NCBI RefSeq assembly: GCF_035918095.1
Contig: NZ_CP109137.1
Span: 1,116,001 to 1,180,000 of the forward strand
Direction of reading: 5' to 3'
Origin: Streptomyces sp. NBC_01750
GTDB taxonomy: Bacteria; Actinomycetota; Actinomycetes; Streptomycetales; Streptomycetaceae
Length of the DNA: 64,000 nucleotides
The stretch's first letter is position 1. Each line of letters begins with the position of its first letter. Made by a program: the position numbers and the translations under genes. This document shows, in pieces, positions 1 through 8,607 of this stretch. Under the pieces are notes generated by a model that worked only from the letters and a program-made list of their open reading frames with translations, did no database searches and was not told the DNA's origin.

Positions 1-164
1 ACACCTGACGCTGAGCCTCGAAACTCCTCGCCTTTGAGCCCCGCCAGCTTCGCGCGCGCGACTTCAGCAGAGCGTTCCAGCCTGATCAATTCATAGGGAA
101 TTCCTGCCACGAACCGGGATCTAGGTGTTGGCGGCAGTTCACAGCCTGCATCCAATCGAAGCAT
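1..164 (-). CDS. Partial hypothetical protein, N-terminal 54 residues, continues past the left edge
   Basis: On the reverse strand an ATG at 164 opens a frame that stays open to base 1, giving about 54 residues that begin MLRLDAGCEL and include a charged stretch GIPYELIRLERSAEVARAKL that looks helical. Codons such as ATT, TAT, GAA, TTG, AGA, TCT and TTT are far more A/T-rich at third positions than the neighbouring genes, which suggests recent acquisition. No strong ribosome site is visible upstream of the ATG. I do not recognise the family and cannot see the C-terminus. A chance open frame is possible, but the protein-like sequence and unusual codon use argue mildly for a real gene. Confidence 0.4.
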   Translation of the reverse strand, partial: MLRLDAGCELPPTPRSRFVAGIPYELIRLERSAEVARAKLAGLKGEEFRGSASG

Positions 165-266
165 GTGGGTGAGACTCGCCCCCGACGCCCACCGCCGATG
201 GCCGCCCAGCACGATCGTGTTGCCTCACAGTGCGCCGGTGCACGTCACGTTGCCCCGCGCGTACAG

Positions 267-280
267 GGGCCTCTCGTCCC
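267..280. promoter_or_regulatory. Candidate DevR/OsdR-like dyad (GGGCC-N4-GTCCC)
   Basis: GGGCC at 267-271 and GTCCC at 276-280 are separated by four bases, the same 5-4-5 layout as the mycobacterial DevR box core (GGGAC-N4-GTCCC). It ends 110 bp before the remnant CBS start at 390. A closely similar dyad lies 112 bp before the intact homologous gene at 6456. The rest of 165-389 shows no convincing gene. Confidence 0.4.
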
Positions 281-389
281 TGCGTGACGCCCCCATCAGG
301 ACCTTGCCCGGCGCGATTCCCTGTTCGAGGTTGAATGCATCTGCACGGTCCGCCGCAGGCAGGGCCGTCCCAGGCCAGAAGGAGCCGTG

Positions 390-455
390 ATGAGGCACAG
401 CAAGATCGGCAACCTCATGGTGCAGGATGTGGTCTCGGTGACGGCAGAGACGCGC
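390..455 (+). pseudogene. N-terminal stub of a CBS-domain protein
   Basis: About 22 codons starting at ATG 390 read MRHSKIGNLMVQDVVSVTAE. This matches the beginning of the intact CBS-BON protein at 6456 (MKHSKIGSLMVNDVVSV). Homology then stops and the sequence continues as the middle of a nitroreductase. The promoter region also resembles that of the 6456 gene. This is the left piece of a deletion junction, and no complete CBS domain remains. Confidence 0.75.
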
Positions 456-469
456 CCGACAGGGGCTCG

Positions 470-1226
470 TAGCAGCTGTACGGCGATCCGTCCCGCACCA
501 TGCCGAAGGCCGAGCCGACGCACCGTGCGCGGCACCTCGGCTGGGGTGCGGCGGTGTTCAACCTGCGGGTGTCGGCCGCTCACGCGGGCTGGGAACCGGT
601 CACCACGCTGTTCCCGGATCCGGGCGATCCATGGCTGCTCGCCGAGGTCGGCCTTGCCGAGCCCGCCGGCCCGGACAATGATCTCGAGGTCCTCCACCCC
701 GCGCTCCGCTGCCGGCACACCAGCAGGCATCCCTATCACGGGCGAGGAGATCCCTGCGGACATCCTGGACGGGCTTCACGGCGCCGCTCTGCTCGAAGGC
801 GCGCGTCTGCTTGTTCCCGATGCATGGCATGTGCAGGCGGTGCTGGATCTGGTTCACGACGCCGAATACCGCGAGGCCCTGGACCCCGAGGTGCGGGAGG
901 AGATCGCCCGTTGGACGTGGGCCGACACCGGGGAGGATGCTTCGCGGCGCGAGGGGATCCCCGACGCCGCCTTCGGCCCCCGACAGCGCAACTCCACTTC
1001 TCCGGTTCGGGACTTCGCGGGACACAGGGCCGTTCCCGGCCGCGGCTCGGGCCATGTTCGAGCAGCACCCTCATCTCGCTCTCCTGGGCACGTCGAACGA
1101 CCGGCCTGCGGACTGGTTGTGAGCGGGCCAGGCGATGCAGCGGATCCTGCTCAAGGCCAGCTTGGACGGTCTGGTCACCTCGCTCACGAGCCAGGCCATG
1201 AAGTGGCCCGAGTTGCGGTGGGCCGT
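470..1226 (+). pseudogene. Broken Acg-type nitroreductase, N-terminus missing
   Basis: Fragments in three frames together match the Acg-like FMN nitroreductase family (compare the copy at 9322-10312). The first is about 470-730 (GWGAAVFNLRVSAAHAGWEP), the second about 730-1020 (VPDAWHVQAVLDLVHDAEYR), the third about 1020-1226 (MFEQHPHLALLGTSNDRPAD). An in-frame TGA at 1120-1122 follows the third piece's ADWL, after which homology continues (MQRILLKASLDGLVTS). So there are two frameshifts, one nonsense codon, a lost N-terminus fused to a CBS stub, and a truncated C-terminus. The family is known from dormancy regulons. This copy cannot make a full protein. Confidence 0.75.
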
Positions 1227-1244
1227 GCCCTGCTCGATCAAGTT

Positions 1245-1424
1245 CTTCTCGTGCGTCGCACCGAGGTTGTGGCCTTCCCGGTGCAGAGACGGCACGACGT
1301 GCACCAGCAACAGCGGGAGGCCACGTCGGTGAGCCTCGTCGGCTCCGCACGCCAGCACCGGCTTCCCAGAACTCCGAGGATCGACGCCGACCACGACAGG
1401 AGGACGCACTCCGGGATCCGTCAT
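1245..1424 (-). pseudogene. N-terminal fragment of a universal stress protein
   Basis: ATG at 1424 has a strong ribosome site (GGGAGGAG) and begins MTDPGVRPPVVVGVDPRSSG, the beta1 strand and nucleotide-binding start of a USP domain. About 60 codons remain, ending near ATHEKN, and then run into the antisense of the nitroreductase remnant. The ATP-binding G-2x-G-9x-G-S/T loop is missing. It lies tail to tail with the nitroreductase fragment, showing that two gene bodies were deleted at this junction. Confidence 0.65.
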
Positions 1425-1794
1425 GTCTCCTCCCACGGCCACAGGCATGCGGCCGTCGTCCGTTCTGCCACGGTAGGCACGCTCACGCCGCTCGAAGCAG
1501 GGCCCATCGGTCCCGCCGTGGGGAAAACCGGCCTTCGTCGCCGGACCGAACCGCGCAACGCGTCGGGGATCACTTCACCGCGATGAATTGCGGCGCCCCT
1601 GAAGCGTCATCGAGTCGGTTTGGGGCGCCGATGTGTCGGCCGAGCCGGACCGGCCGACAGTGTGAAGGCGGAAAGGGCCCACCCGCTTCTCGCGGATCCT
1701 GTGCGCGGTGCACGGCTGCCGGCCGCTTCTCCGCGCCCTCTTCGGGCCCTTTCCGTCAATTCCATGCAACCACTCCGGGGCGTGTGCGCCACCA
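1425..1794. other. Non-coding stretch, no gene recognised
   Basis: No open frame here has recognisable homology or a good start on either strand. It is probably upstream DNA of the CBS gene at 1929 plus decay debris. Confidence 0.4.
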
Positions 1795-1829
1795 GGGCCC
1801 AACAGTCCAATCCCGGTCCCGGTCGGCCC
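1795..1829. promoter_or_regulatory. Two candidate DevR/OsdR-like dyads upstream of the CBS gene
   Basis: GGGCC (1795-1799), four bases, then AGTCC (1804-1808) gives a 5-4-5 dyad. A second imperfect one is GGTCC (1815-1819), five bases, then GGCCC (1825-1829). They lie 100-134 bp upstream of the 1929 start. The half-site identity resembles the dyads at 6331 and 11446; the function is inferred. Confidence 0.4.
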
Positions 1830-1928
1830 TACCTGCCGCGCCCTGGCGCGCGGAGGCTCAGGACACGGACAGCTGATGTCCGTACCTGCGATGACCGTGT
1901 CGATGCGTGCAAGGGGCGGTGATGTCCG

Positions 1929-2426
1929 TTGAACGTCTCCGATCTGATGAGCTCACCTCCCGTCGGCGTCACTCCGGGCACCAGCCTGCGGGAGGCCGCT
2001 GGGCGGATGGCGAGCAGGCAGTCGGCGGTTCTGGCGTGCGACGAGGGCGGTCTGCACGGCATCCTCACCGACCGCGATCTCGTGGTCCGGGCCATGGCCG
2101 CCGGGCTGGGTCCCCACACGCCGGTCAGGGAAGTGATGTCCGCACCGGTGCTCACCATCGGCACCGGTGCGGACCTGGCCCAGGTCTATGGCACCTTCCG
2201 GCGCAACAACATCCGACGGCTGCCCGTCGTCACCGGCACCACGCCCGTCGGCATGCTGACCGTCGACGATCCGCTGCGCGATGCGACACAGCGGCTCACC
2301 GACCTGCTCGGGCCGATCTCGTGGAGCGCCTTGCGAGAAGACCGCCCAAGCCCCAAGCCTCAGGCACCGGGACGCCCCCAGCAACCCGACCCCGACTCCG
2401 AAGGACGGCGCATCGCCGGGCAGTGA
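1929..2426 (+). CDS. Two-CBS-domain protein, Hrp1-like
   Basis: This 165-residue protein starts MNVSDLMSSPPVGVTPGTSL and contains a CBS pair at about residues 1-60 and 65-120. Typical strands are LHGILTDRDLVVRAMAAGL and the RRLPVV segment of the second module. CBS pairs bind adenosine nucleotides (AMP/ATP) and act as energy sensors; the best-known free-standing relative is the DevR-regulated Hrp1 of M. tuberculosis. The last 35 residues are Pro/Gln-rich and probably disordered. The ATG at 1929 is chosen because the CBS module begins immediately after it, even though a GTG-rich frame extends upstream in another phase. Candidate DevR-type dyads lie about 100-130 bp upstream. It appears intact. 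Its partner is not evident. Confidence 0.85.
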   Translation: MNVSDLMSSPPVGVTPGTSLREAAGRMASRQSAVLACDEGGLHGILTDRDLVVRAMAAGLGPHTPVREVMSAPVLTIGTGADLAQVYGTFRRNNIRRLPVVTGTTPVGMLTVDDPLRDATQRLTDLLGPISWSALREDRPSPKPQAPGRPQQPDPDSEGRRIAGQ

Positions 2427-2438
2427 CCGGACGTCGCG

Positions 2439-2690
2439 TCACGGCGCGAGGTCCCTCCGCGCGAGCAGCCAAAACGCCGCTCGCCCCGCGCGCGCCATTC
2501 CGTGGAGCGGTCCGACGGGGGCTCCAGCGCCGCGTCGTTGCACAGCATCGCGACACGCAGCAACGCCGCCAGGTCGGGCGCATCGCCTGTAGTGACCGTC
2601 TCGCCGTCGCGGACGACCCGGCCCCCGCCGAAGACAACACCGCAGAGCGCCGAATCGCCGCCCGCCCGGGCTGCTGCATCCCATCTGCGA
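2439..2690 (-). pseudogene. Probable remnant of a cation-transporting P-type ATPase
   Basis: Reverse-strand reading gives a segment with GVVFGGGRVVRDGET and, after about 15 residues, LLRVAMLCNDAALEPPSD. It continues after a frame change as AAFWLLARRDL. This pattern resembles the region after the phosphorylation motif in P-type ATPases (a cysteine-containing CND segment followed by a GDPTEAAL-like segment). The phosphorylation site, the membrane helices and both ends are missing. I place it by resemblance only. Bases 2691-2852 hold nothing recognisable. Confidence 0.35.
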
Positions 2691-2852
2691 AGTCGGTCAT
2701 CGTCGAACTCCCGGCAGCGTCAGCGCACCGAGCTCGCCGGCAGCTCGGGCCCCAGCAGCCTGCGGGTGCCCAGCAGCGGCTGACGGCACGGAAGCCCTTG
2801 GGATCCTTTGTCCCTGAGTAGTCGTCACATCTGATCCGGTCCGCCGGACGGA

Positions 2853-5246
2853 TCAACTTGTCGGCAGCACGAGCGTGCAGGTCTCTCCCGGTGCGACAGT
2901 GACGGCACGGTCGGTCAGTACCACGCGGATCGGTGATTCCTCCGAGTCGGGCACACCGATCCGCAGCTGTCCGCTCTGCAGTCGTACGTTGACACCCCAG
3001 TGACCGCGATAGCGCAGCGAGAATCCGTATTCGGACAGCGCCGGAAGTGGCACCGGATCCAGCCAGAGGGCGTCCTCGCGGGTTTCCAGGCCGGTCAGAC
3101 CGCGCTGTACCAGGTCGAGGGTCCCGGCCATGGCGCCGAGGTGGATGCCTTCGCCGGTCGTTCCGCCCTGGAGGTCGGCAACATCCTCTTCCAGGGCTTC
3201 CTGACAGTACTTCCATGCTTCGGCTCGTCTGACCCGGGCGAGGACCCAGCCGTGGACGAGACCGCTGAGGGTGGAGCCGTGGCTGGTGCGCTGAAGGTAG
3301 TAGTCGACGGTCTTGCGCCAGACCTCGTCGTCCAGGTCGTACCCGAGGCGATGGAACAGGCCTTGCAGCTCGGCGGGCGAGAAGAGATAGCCGAGCATGA
3401 GGACGTCGGCCTGTTTGGAGGCTTGGTAGCGGTTGACGGTGTCGCCCTCGGCCTCGAGGATCCGGTCCAGCCGCCGGATGCTGTCGTACCGTGCGCGGTA
3501 GGCGTCCCAGTCCAGCTCGGCGAGGTCACCGTAGCCGTCGAATTGACTGACGACGCCTTGGTGGAAGGGCACCCGCAACCGCCGGCAGACCTCTTCCCAC
3601 TTCGGGAGTTCGTCGCCGTCCAGCTCGACGCGCTCCAGCAGTTCCTGCCGACGCCATGCGGGAAGGCGCTGGAGAAGGTCCAGGGCGCGGCTGAGGACCC
3701 AGGAGGCGGTGACGTTGGTGTACGCGTTGTCGTCCAGGCCCGGCTGGGCGGCGTCCGGGTAGCTGTCGTGGTACTCGTCGGGGCCGACCACGCCGCGGAT
3801 GCGGTAGCGGCCGAGCTCGGGGTCGAAGTCTGCGATGTCCGCCCAGAAGCGGGCGATCTGCAGCAGCATCTCCGCACCCTTGGTGTGCAAGTACTCGGTG
3901 TCGCCAGTCGCTTCGCAGTACTGCCACACGTTGTAGGCGATCGCCGAGCCGACGTGGTGCTGGAGCCGGGAGTGGTCGGGCAGCCAGCGGCCCGATCGGG
4001 GGTTGAGATGCAGCTGCTGAGTCTCCTCGCGGCCGTCGCTGCCGCTCTGCCACGGGTACATCGCCCCGGCCCGGCCCGCCTCACCGGCTGCCTTGCAGGC
4101 CTGCGGCAGCCGTCGGTGACGGTAGTCCAGCAGTGCCCGGGAGACCTCCGGGAAGTGCAGGTTCAGATACGGTAGTACGAACAGCTCGTCCCAGAAGACA
4201 TGGCCCCGATACGCCTCGCCGTGCAGCCCTCGGGCCGGCACCCCCACATCCAGGTCCGCGGTGTGCGGCGACAGCGTCTGCAGCACATGGAACAGATGCA
4301 GGCGCAGGACACGGCCCGCCTCCCCGGGCACCTGGATGTCCGCGCGTCGCCACAACTGCGCCCACGCGGCAACGTGGGAGTCCAGCAGGGCCAGAAAGTC
4401 CGGAGCCGCGGTCACCCGGTCGACAGCTGCCCCGAGCGGGTTGCTGATCGCCGGATCGCGTGAGGTGTGAAGCGCCACGGTCTTCTCCACGATGGCGGGC
4501 CGGCCCGGAGCGACCGGGATCACCAGGCGGTGGGCGGCACGGCGTCGAGCGCGACGAAGCCCCGACGAAGTCGACGGGTGCCCGGTGACGACCGTCCGGG
4601 CAGCCATGGCGATGTCCGAGGTGCTGGTGCGGCAGTGCAGCCACACCGTGTCGGGCCCCGCCGCCCCCGTTTGTACATGGGCCAGGTGGTTCCGGTTGAG
4701 GGACCGGTAGCGGTACACGTTGCCATTGATCACGTCGCCGTCGAGGGCGGACTCGACCTCGATCTCTCCCGACCAGTCCTCAGCGGTGAAGACGGTCCGC
4801 AGCGCAGCCAGGTGCGGGTCCCCCATGTGCACCAAACGTGTCTGCTCCACGCTCAGCAGGCCTGCCTCACTGTCCCGGTATCGGAACGTGCGGGTGAGCG
4901 TGGCACGGCGCAGATCCAGGGTGTGCCGGTAGTCGAGCGCGGCGCAGGTGTCCGGTGAGAACCACGGGCCCGCCGAGCCGTTGGCCGAACGGAGGCGGAA
5001 TCGCAGGAGCAGCCAGTTCGGGAGATTGACCAGGTCCTCGTTCACCACCTGTCGCCCGGCCACGGTCGACTCCAGACGGTTGTAGCACCCGGCCGCATAG
5101 GTTCCCGGGCAGTGCACCAGGCCCGCCTTGCTATCAGGCACCGCGCCACGGGTGGCGAAGTAGCCGTTGCCGAGCGTGCACAGCGATTCGCGCAACCGCT
5201 CGGCAGCGGGGTCGTAGCCCTCGTACTCCCAGGTCCACTCCGACAT
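2853..5246 (-). CDS. Glycoside hydrolase family 65 phosphorylase (trehalose/maltose/kojibiose type)
   Basis: The 797-residue protein has the normal full GH65 layout: an N-terminal beta-sandwich (about 1-260), a linker, an (alpha/alpha)6 barrel (about 300-720) and a C-terminal beta sheet. The catalytic acid is Glu491 in GVVGPDEYHD. The substrate-pocket motif FWDELF is at about 361-366, and the phosphate-site region includes KQADVLMLGYLF. GH65 enzymes reversibly phosphorolyse alpha-glucosides to beta-glucose 1-phosphate plus sugar. The exact disaccharide cannot be read from sequence alone. No beta-phosphoglucomutase/HAD domain is fused or adjacent, though one often accompanies this family. The gene follows the USP at 5306-6190 with a 59-bp gap and is probably co-transcribed. 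Remains of a second copy lie at 45,884-46,450. Confidence 0.9.
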   Translation of the reverse strand: MSEWTWEYEGYDPAAERLRESLCTLGNGYFATRGAVPDSKAGLVHCPGTYAAGCYNRLESTVAGRQVVNEDLVNLPNWLLLRFRLRSANGSAGPWFSPDTCAALDYRHTLDLRRATLTRTFRYRDSEAGLLSVEQTRLVHMGDPHLAALRTVFTAEDWSGEIEVESALDGDVINGNVYRYRSLNRNHLAHVQTGAAGPDTVWLHCRTSTSDIAMAARTVVTGHPSTSSGLRRARRRAAHRLVIPVAPGRPAIVEKTVALHTSRDPAISNPLGAAVDRVTAAPDFLALLDSHVAAWAQLWRRADIQVPGEAGRVLRLHLFHVLQTLSPHTADLDVGVPARGLHGEAYRGHVFWDELFVLPYLNLHFPEVSRALLDYRHRRLPQACKAAGEAGRAGAMYPWQSGSDGREETQQLHLNPRSGRWLPDHSRLQHHVGSAIAYNVWQYCEATGDTEYLHTKGAEMLLQIARFWADIADFDPELGRYRIRGVVGPDEYHDSYPDAAQPGLDDNAYTNVTASWVLSRALDLLQRLPAWRRQELLERVELDGDELPKWEEVCRRLRVPFHQGVVSQFDGYGDLAELDWDAYRARYDSIRRLDRILEAEGDTVNRYQASKQADVLMLGYLFSPAELQGLFHRLGYDLDDEVWRKTVDYYLQRTSHGSTLSGLVHGWVLARVRRAEAWKYCQEALEEDVADLQGGTTGEGIHLGAMAGTLDLVQRGLTGLETREDALWLDPVPLPALSEYGFSLRYRGHWGVNVRLQSGQLRIGVPDSEESPIRVVLTDRAVTVAPGETCTLVLPTS

Positions 5247-5305
5247 CCGTCGTCCTCACCCCTCTCCCTTCACGAGATGTACAGGAGCGCGGCCCACGCC
5301 GGAGT

Positions 5306-6190
5306 TCAGGCTCGCTGCGGGATGACGACGACCGGGCACTCGGAGTGATGCAGCAGGGCATGGGCGACCCGGCCGAGCTGCAGACCGAAGTGACCGTGCC
5401 GCCTCAGAACGCCGACAACCATCAAATCGGCATCGGCCGATGCGTCCAGGAGGACCTTGTGGGCGGGGCCTTCGACCGGCTGGCGGTGTACATCGACGCG
5501 GGGGTGATCCAACACGGCCTCGCGCAGGGCATCGGTGAGGATGGTCGAAGCCCGTTCCTCGTGCTCACGTGCGGCATCGTCCGCGAGCAGCGGGTGGTCC
5601 CCATGCTCATGTGCCGGGCTGCGCCAGGCCCGCACGGCCTCCAGGGCACTGCCGCGCGCCTCCGCCTCGCGAAGGGCGAACCGTACGGCGCCCGAGCCCT
5701 CGGTGGAGTCTCCGACCCCAACTACCACCCGCCGGAAGACCCCCTGCCGGTTCTGCTCCGAGCCGCGGACCACGATGACCGGGCACACGGCCCGGGCTGC
5801 CACCGTGAGACTGACCGACCCCAACAGCATTCCGGCGAGCTCGCTGCGCCCGCGGGAGCCTGCGACCAGGGCGAACGCCTCATGGCCCGCCTGCAGCAGC
5901 GCGGTCACGGCGTCGTCGGGCAGCACCTCGCCCGATACCTTCACCTGTGGGTTGCGAAGCCGGGCGCGTTCCGCGCAGGACGCGATGATGTGCTCCGCCA
6001 TGACCTCTTCGGCCGGACGATCGCTGCTGAAGGACGGGCGCCCTCCCTCGTAACGCTCCCAGAGGGAGGCATAGACCAGGCGGAGTGGCAGCCCGTGGCG
6101 CGCCGCCTCGTCCACCGCCCAGTCCACCGCCTCCAGACTGGAATCCGATCCGTCGACACCCACGACCAGCGGGAGTTCCATCGTCCCCAT
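5306..6190 (-). CDS. Tandem-domain universal stress protein
   Basis: Two USP domains fill 294 residues. Domain 1 (about 1-150) starts MELPLVVGVDGSDSS and carries the ATP-binding loop GSRGRSELAGMLLGSVS. Domain 2 (about 155-294) starts VVVGVGDSTEGSG and ends LHHSECPVVVIPQ; its loop (GVLRRHGHFGLQLG) departs from the canonical G-2x-G-9x-G-S/T motif. The start is ATG 6190 (MGTMELP), with GGGAAGG six bases upstream; ATG 6181 is an alternative. USPs are cytosolic ATP-binding stress proteins, and tandem forms are hallmarks of the DevR/OsdR hypoxia regulons. The gene heads a reverse-strand unit with the GH65 gene and shares a divergent promoter region, with two candidate dyads, with the CBS gene at 6456. 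Confidence 0.9.
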   Translation of the reverse strand: MGTMELPLVVGVDGSDSSLEAVDWAVDEAARHGLPLRLVYASLWERYEGGRPSFSSDRPAEEVMAEHIIASCAERARLRNPQVKVSGEVLPDDAVTALLQAGHEAFALVAGSRGRSELAGMLLGSVSLTVAARAVCPVIVVRGSEQNRQGVFRRVVVGVGDSTEGSGAVRFALREAEARGSALEAVRAWRSPAHEHGDHPLLADDAAREHEERASTILTDALREAVLDHPRVDVHRQPVEGPAHKVLLDASADADLMVVGVLRRHGHFGLQLGRVAHALLHHSECPVVVIPQRA

Positions 6191-6330
6191 CGCCTTCCTT
6201 CCCGGCCACTGCGAGCACCCCTGTGAAATACCGTCGCACCGCCCAGGGTCCACCGCGACATGCCGATCGGACCTTCGGCCGGGGGTGCACCACGGTTTGC
6301 GGCGATGGTGGAGTCAAACGGCCGTCGTCA

Positions 6331-6365
6331 GGGCCGGTCGGCCCGGCTCCGGGGCCCTTCAGCCC
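6331..6365. promoter_or_regulatory. Pair of DevR/OsdR-like dyads in a divergent promoter
   Basis: GGGCC (6331-6335)-N4-GGCCC (6340-6344) is a perfect 5-4-5 inverted repeat. It is followed by GGGCC (6352-6356)-N4-AGCCC (6361-6365). The two centres are 21 bp apart, two helical turns, so dimers could bind cooperatively. They lie between the USP start (6190, reverse) and the CBS-BON start (6456, forward), so one regulator could drive both. The remainder of 6191-6455 shows no gene. Confidence 0.5.
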
Positions 6366-6455
6366 CTGGGGCCTGGCTCCTCCTCGTCGGACGCTGAAGG
6401 TGTCGGCAGGAGAAGGAACCTGAGAGGACCACGTGCTCATGTGAGGGAGCCTGTG

Positions 6456-7214
6456 ATGAAGCACAGCAAGATCGGTAGCCTGATGGTGAACGACGTGGTC
6501 TCGGTGATCCCGCAGACGCCGTTCAAGGAGGTCGCCAAGCTGCTCGCGGTGCACCGAATCAGTGGTCTTCCGGTGCTCGACGCCGACGACAAGGTGCTCG
6601 GGGTGATCTCCGAGAGCGACCTCATGCTCCGGCAGGCCGGCGAGACACCGACCCCCGGTGGCCACGAGGCTCGGGCGCCTTGGCGGGCGCAGCCGAGCGG
6701 CGACACCAGCACCCCGGAGGTCAAGGCGCGCGCCGTCACCGCCGGAGAGTTGATGTCCCGGCCCGCGATCACGGTTCACGTCGGCGACACCATCGCCGAG
6801 GCCGCCCGGGCCATGGCGAAGCACCGCGTTGAGCGCCTGCCGGTGGTCGACGAGGAGGGCCGTCTGGTGGGCATTGTGACCCGCCGCGACCTGCTGCAGG
6901 TCTTCCTGCGGCCGGACCCCGACATTCGCCGGGAAATCGTCGAGGAGGTCCTCGACCGCACGCTGTGGCTCTCTCCAGGCACGGTCGAGGTCCATGTGAT
7001 CGATGGTGTGGTCACCCTCGACGGGCAACTGGAGCGGTTCACCACCATCCCGGTCGCGGTCCGGCTGACCCTGCAGGTGGACGGCGTGGTCTCCGTCATC
7101 GACAAACTGACCTACCGATACGACGACTCCGGTACCCGGCAGACCGAGCAGACGACACCCGGTGCTGCCGACAACGACGGACGCAGCGGCGCCGTAAGGG
7201 AGCGTTCACCGTGA
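6456..7214 (+). CDS. CBS-pair protein with C-terminal BON domain
   Basis: The protein has 252 residues. CBS1 (about 7-60) contains GLPVLDADDKVLGVISESDL. CBS2 (about 92-150) contains RLPVVDEEGRLVGIVTRRDL. A BON-type domain (about 160-225) follows, with VEVHVIDGVVTLDGQL and VDGVVSVIDKLTY. CBS pairs sense adenylates and BON domains usually bind phospholipid or membrane surfaces, so this is probably an energy-responsive cytosolic or membrane-associated adaptor. The ATG at 6456 follows GGGAGC and is preferred to upstream in-frame starts because the conserved MKHSKIG begins there; the stub at 390 shares the same start. Its stop overlaps the GTG of the next gene (GTGA), so they form an operon. Confidence 0.85.
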   Translation: MKHSKIGSLMVNDVVSVIPQTPFKEVAKLLAVHRISGLPVLDADDKVLGVISESDLMLRQAGETPTPGGHEARAPWRAQPSGDTSTPEVKARAVTAGELMSRPAITVHVGDTIAEAARAMAKHRVERLPVVDEEGRLVGIVTRRDLLQVFLRPDPDIRREIVEEVLDRTLWLSPGTVEVHVIDGVVTLDGQLERFTTIPVAVRLTLQVDGVVSVIDKLTYRYDDSGTRQTEQTTPGAADNDGRSGAVRERSP

Positions 7215-7669
7215 CCACGAGGTCCGGAGTCTTCGGCGCCCTGACCAAGGACCATCGCGATCAGCTCATGTCACTCGCCCGTGAAGTGTCGTTCGCGACA
7301 GGCGAGCGCATCTTCAACGAGGGCCGCAGGGCGGACCGCTTCTGGATCATCCACACAGGCACGGTCGCCCTCGATCTCCACGTGCCGGGTCGGCGCGCAG
7401 CAGTCATCGAGACCCTCGGTGCCGGAGAACTGCTGGGCTGGTCCTGGCTGATCCCTCCCCAGCACTGGCACTTGGGGGCCGAGGCCAGCAGCCCAGTGCG
7501 TGCCTACGAATTCGATGCGGCGGCGGTCCGTGAGGTGTGCGGGAAGGACCCGGTACTTGATCACACGATGTGTATCTATGTCGCCGGGGTGATAGCAGAC
7601 CGGCTCAGGAACGCCCGGATGCGACTGCTCGACCTGTACGCCCCCTACGGCGCAGGCCAGGTGCCCTGA
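7211..7669 (+). CDS. Cyclic-nucleotide-binding-domain protein (Crp-like, no HTH)
   Basis: A 152-residue single domain with a Crp/Fnr-type beta-roll. MSLAREVSFATGERIFNEGR is the start of the roll, FWIIHTGTVALDL a core strand, and IETLGAGELLGWSWL the phosphate-binding-cassette position. There the usual GE-x6-R-S/A motif is only partly kept. A C-helix follows (MCIYVAGVIADRLRNARMRL) and the protein ends without a helix-turn-helix. It is therefore a sensor or adaptor rather than a DNA-binding regulator; the ligand may not be cAMP. The GTG start overlaps the stop of the CBS-BON gene by four bases, and the next CBS remnant follows 23 bp later. Confidence 0.8.
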   Translation: MTTRSGVFGALTKDHRDQLMSLAREVSFATGERIFNEGRRADRFWIIHTGTVALDLHVPGRRAAVIETLGAGELLGWSWLIPPQHWHLGAEASSPVRAYEFDAAAVREVCGKDPVLDHTMCIYVAGVIADRLRNARMRLLDLYAPYGAGQVP

Positions 7670-7692
7670 CGAGGCGGAGGAGGAGGTCTGAA

Positions 7693-8366
7693 GTGCCTGA
7701 GACTCCGCACATCGTGAGCGATGTGATGACCCTGACGGTCGTGGCCGTCGGACGCGACACACCCTTCAAGGAGATCGTCCGGACCATGGAAAAGTGGAAG
7801 GTCAGTGCCCTGCCGGTCCTGGAGGGCGAGGGGCGCGTCATAGGTGTCGTCTCCGAAGCCGACTTGCTGACCAAGGGGGAGTTCCGCGACAGCGACCCGA
7901 ACCGCAACGAGCAGCTCCGGCGAATGTCCGACCTCGCCAAAGCGGGGGCGGTGACTGCGGAGGAGCTCATGAGCATCCCTGCCGTCACGGTGCACCTTGG
8001 CCCAGGCTGCCAGGCTCATGGCCGTCAGGCGCGTCAAACGGCTCCCCGTGGTCGATGACGAGGGCATGCTGCAGGGCATCGTCAGCCGCAGCGACCTTCT
8101 GAAGGTCTTCCTGCGACCGGACGAGGACATCGAGGAGGAGGTCCGCCGCACGGTGGTCTCCTACCTCTTCCACGCCCTCAGCCACCATCCACGTAATCGT
8201 GCACGAGGGAGTCGTCACCCTCCGCGGACAGATCCGCGACACCTCACTCATCTCGGTTGCCGCCCGTCTCATCCGGGCCGTGGAGGGCGTCGTGGACGTC
8301 GAGTCCCAGCTAACCGGCGAGTCCGGCGCACCGTCCGAACCGACCGGAGCGGGAAGCGAAACCTGA
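7693..8366 (+). pseudogene. CBS-BON protein disrupted by two frameshifts
   Basis: A GTG at 7693 preceded by GGAGG opens CBS1 (about 7693-7900, VSALPVLEGEGRVIGVVSEA). Near 7997 the frame changes: VTVHL is followed out of frame by AQAARLMAVRRVKRLPVVDD, consistent with loss of several bases, not one. A second shift near 8185 precedes the BON part (VIVHEGVVTLRGQIRDTSLI), which ends at TGA 8364-8366. All three domains are recognisable, so the inactivation looks recent. It was the third gene of the operon that starts at 6456. Confidence 0.8.
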
Positions 8367-8439
8367 CGGGAGGAGAGATCCGAGGCACCACACGTGCCGG
8401 TGACATCGGGGTGTCGCCGGCTGATCAGCCAGGAGCGGG

Positions 8440-8520
8440 TCACGCCTGGAGAATCTCCGGCTCGTCTAGCTCACGCCCTCCCATGTCCAGCCGGAACGGC
8501 CGGTACTCGGGGCCTTAGGG
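8440..8520 (-). pseudogene. Unidentified C-terminal tail
   Basis: On the reverse strand a frame ends YRPFRLDMGGRELDEPEIL followed by two residues and TGA at 8440-8442. It looks like a genuine protein end cut off from its body, but I cannot assign a family. The rest of 8367-8607 shows nothing recognisable. Confidence 0.25.
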
Positions 8521-8607
8521 AGGCGTAGGCGCTGACCCGGAGGAGGGGGAGACCGGCGGGCTCTTCCCTTGGGAATGCCGAAGAACGGCAGCAATGCGGA
8601 CGACGGG

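Noticed and set aside
3000..4175. 391-codon open frame on the forward strand opposite the GH65 gene
   Set aside because: It is the mirror of a conserved enzyme; in DNA this GC-rich, antisense frames stay open by chance. The translation has no recognisable domain.
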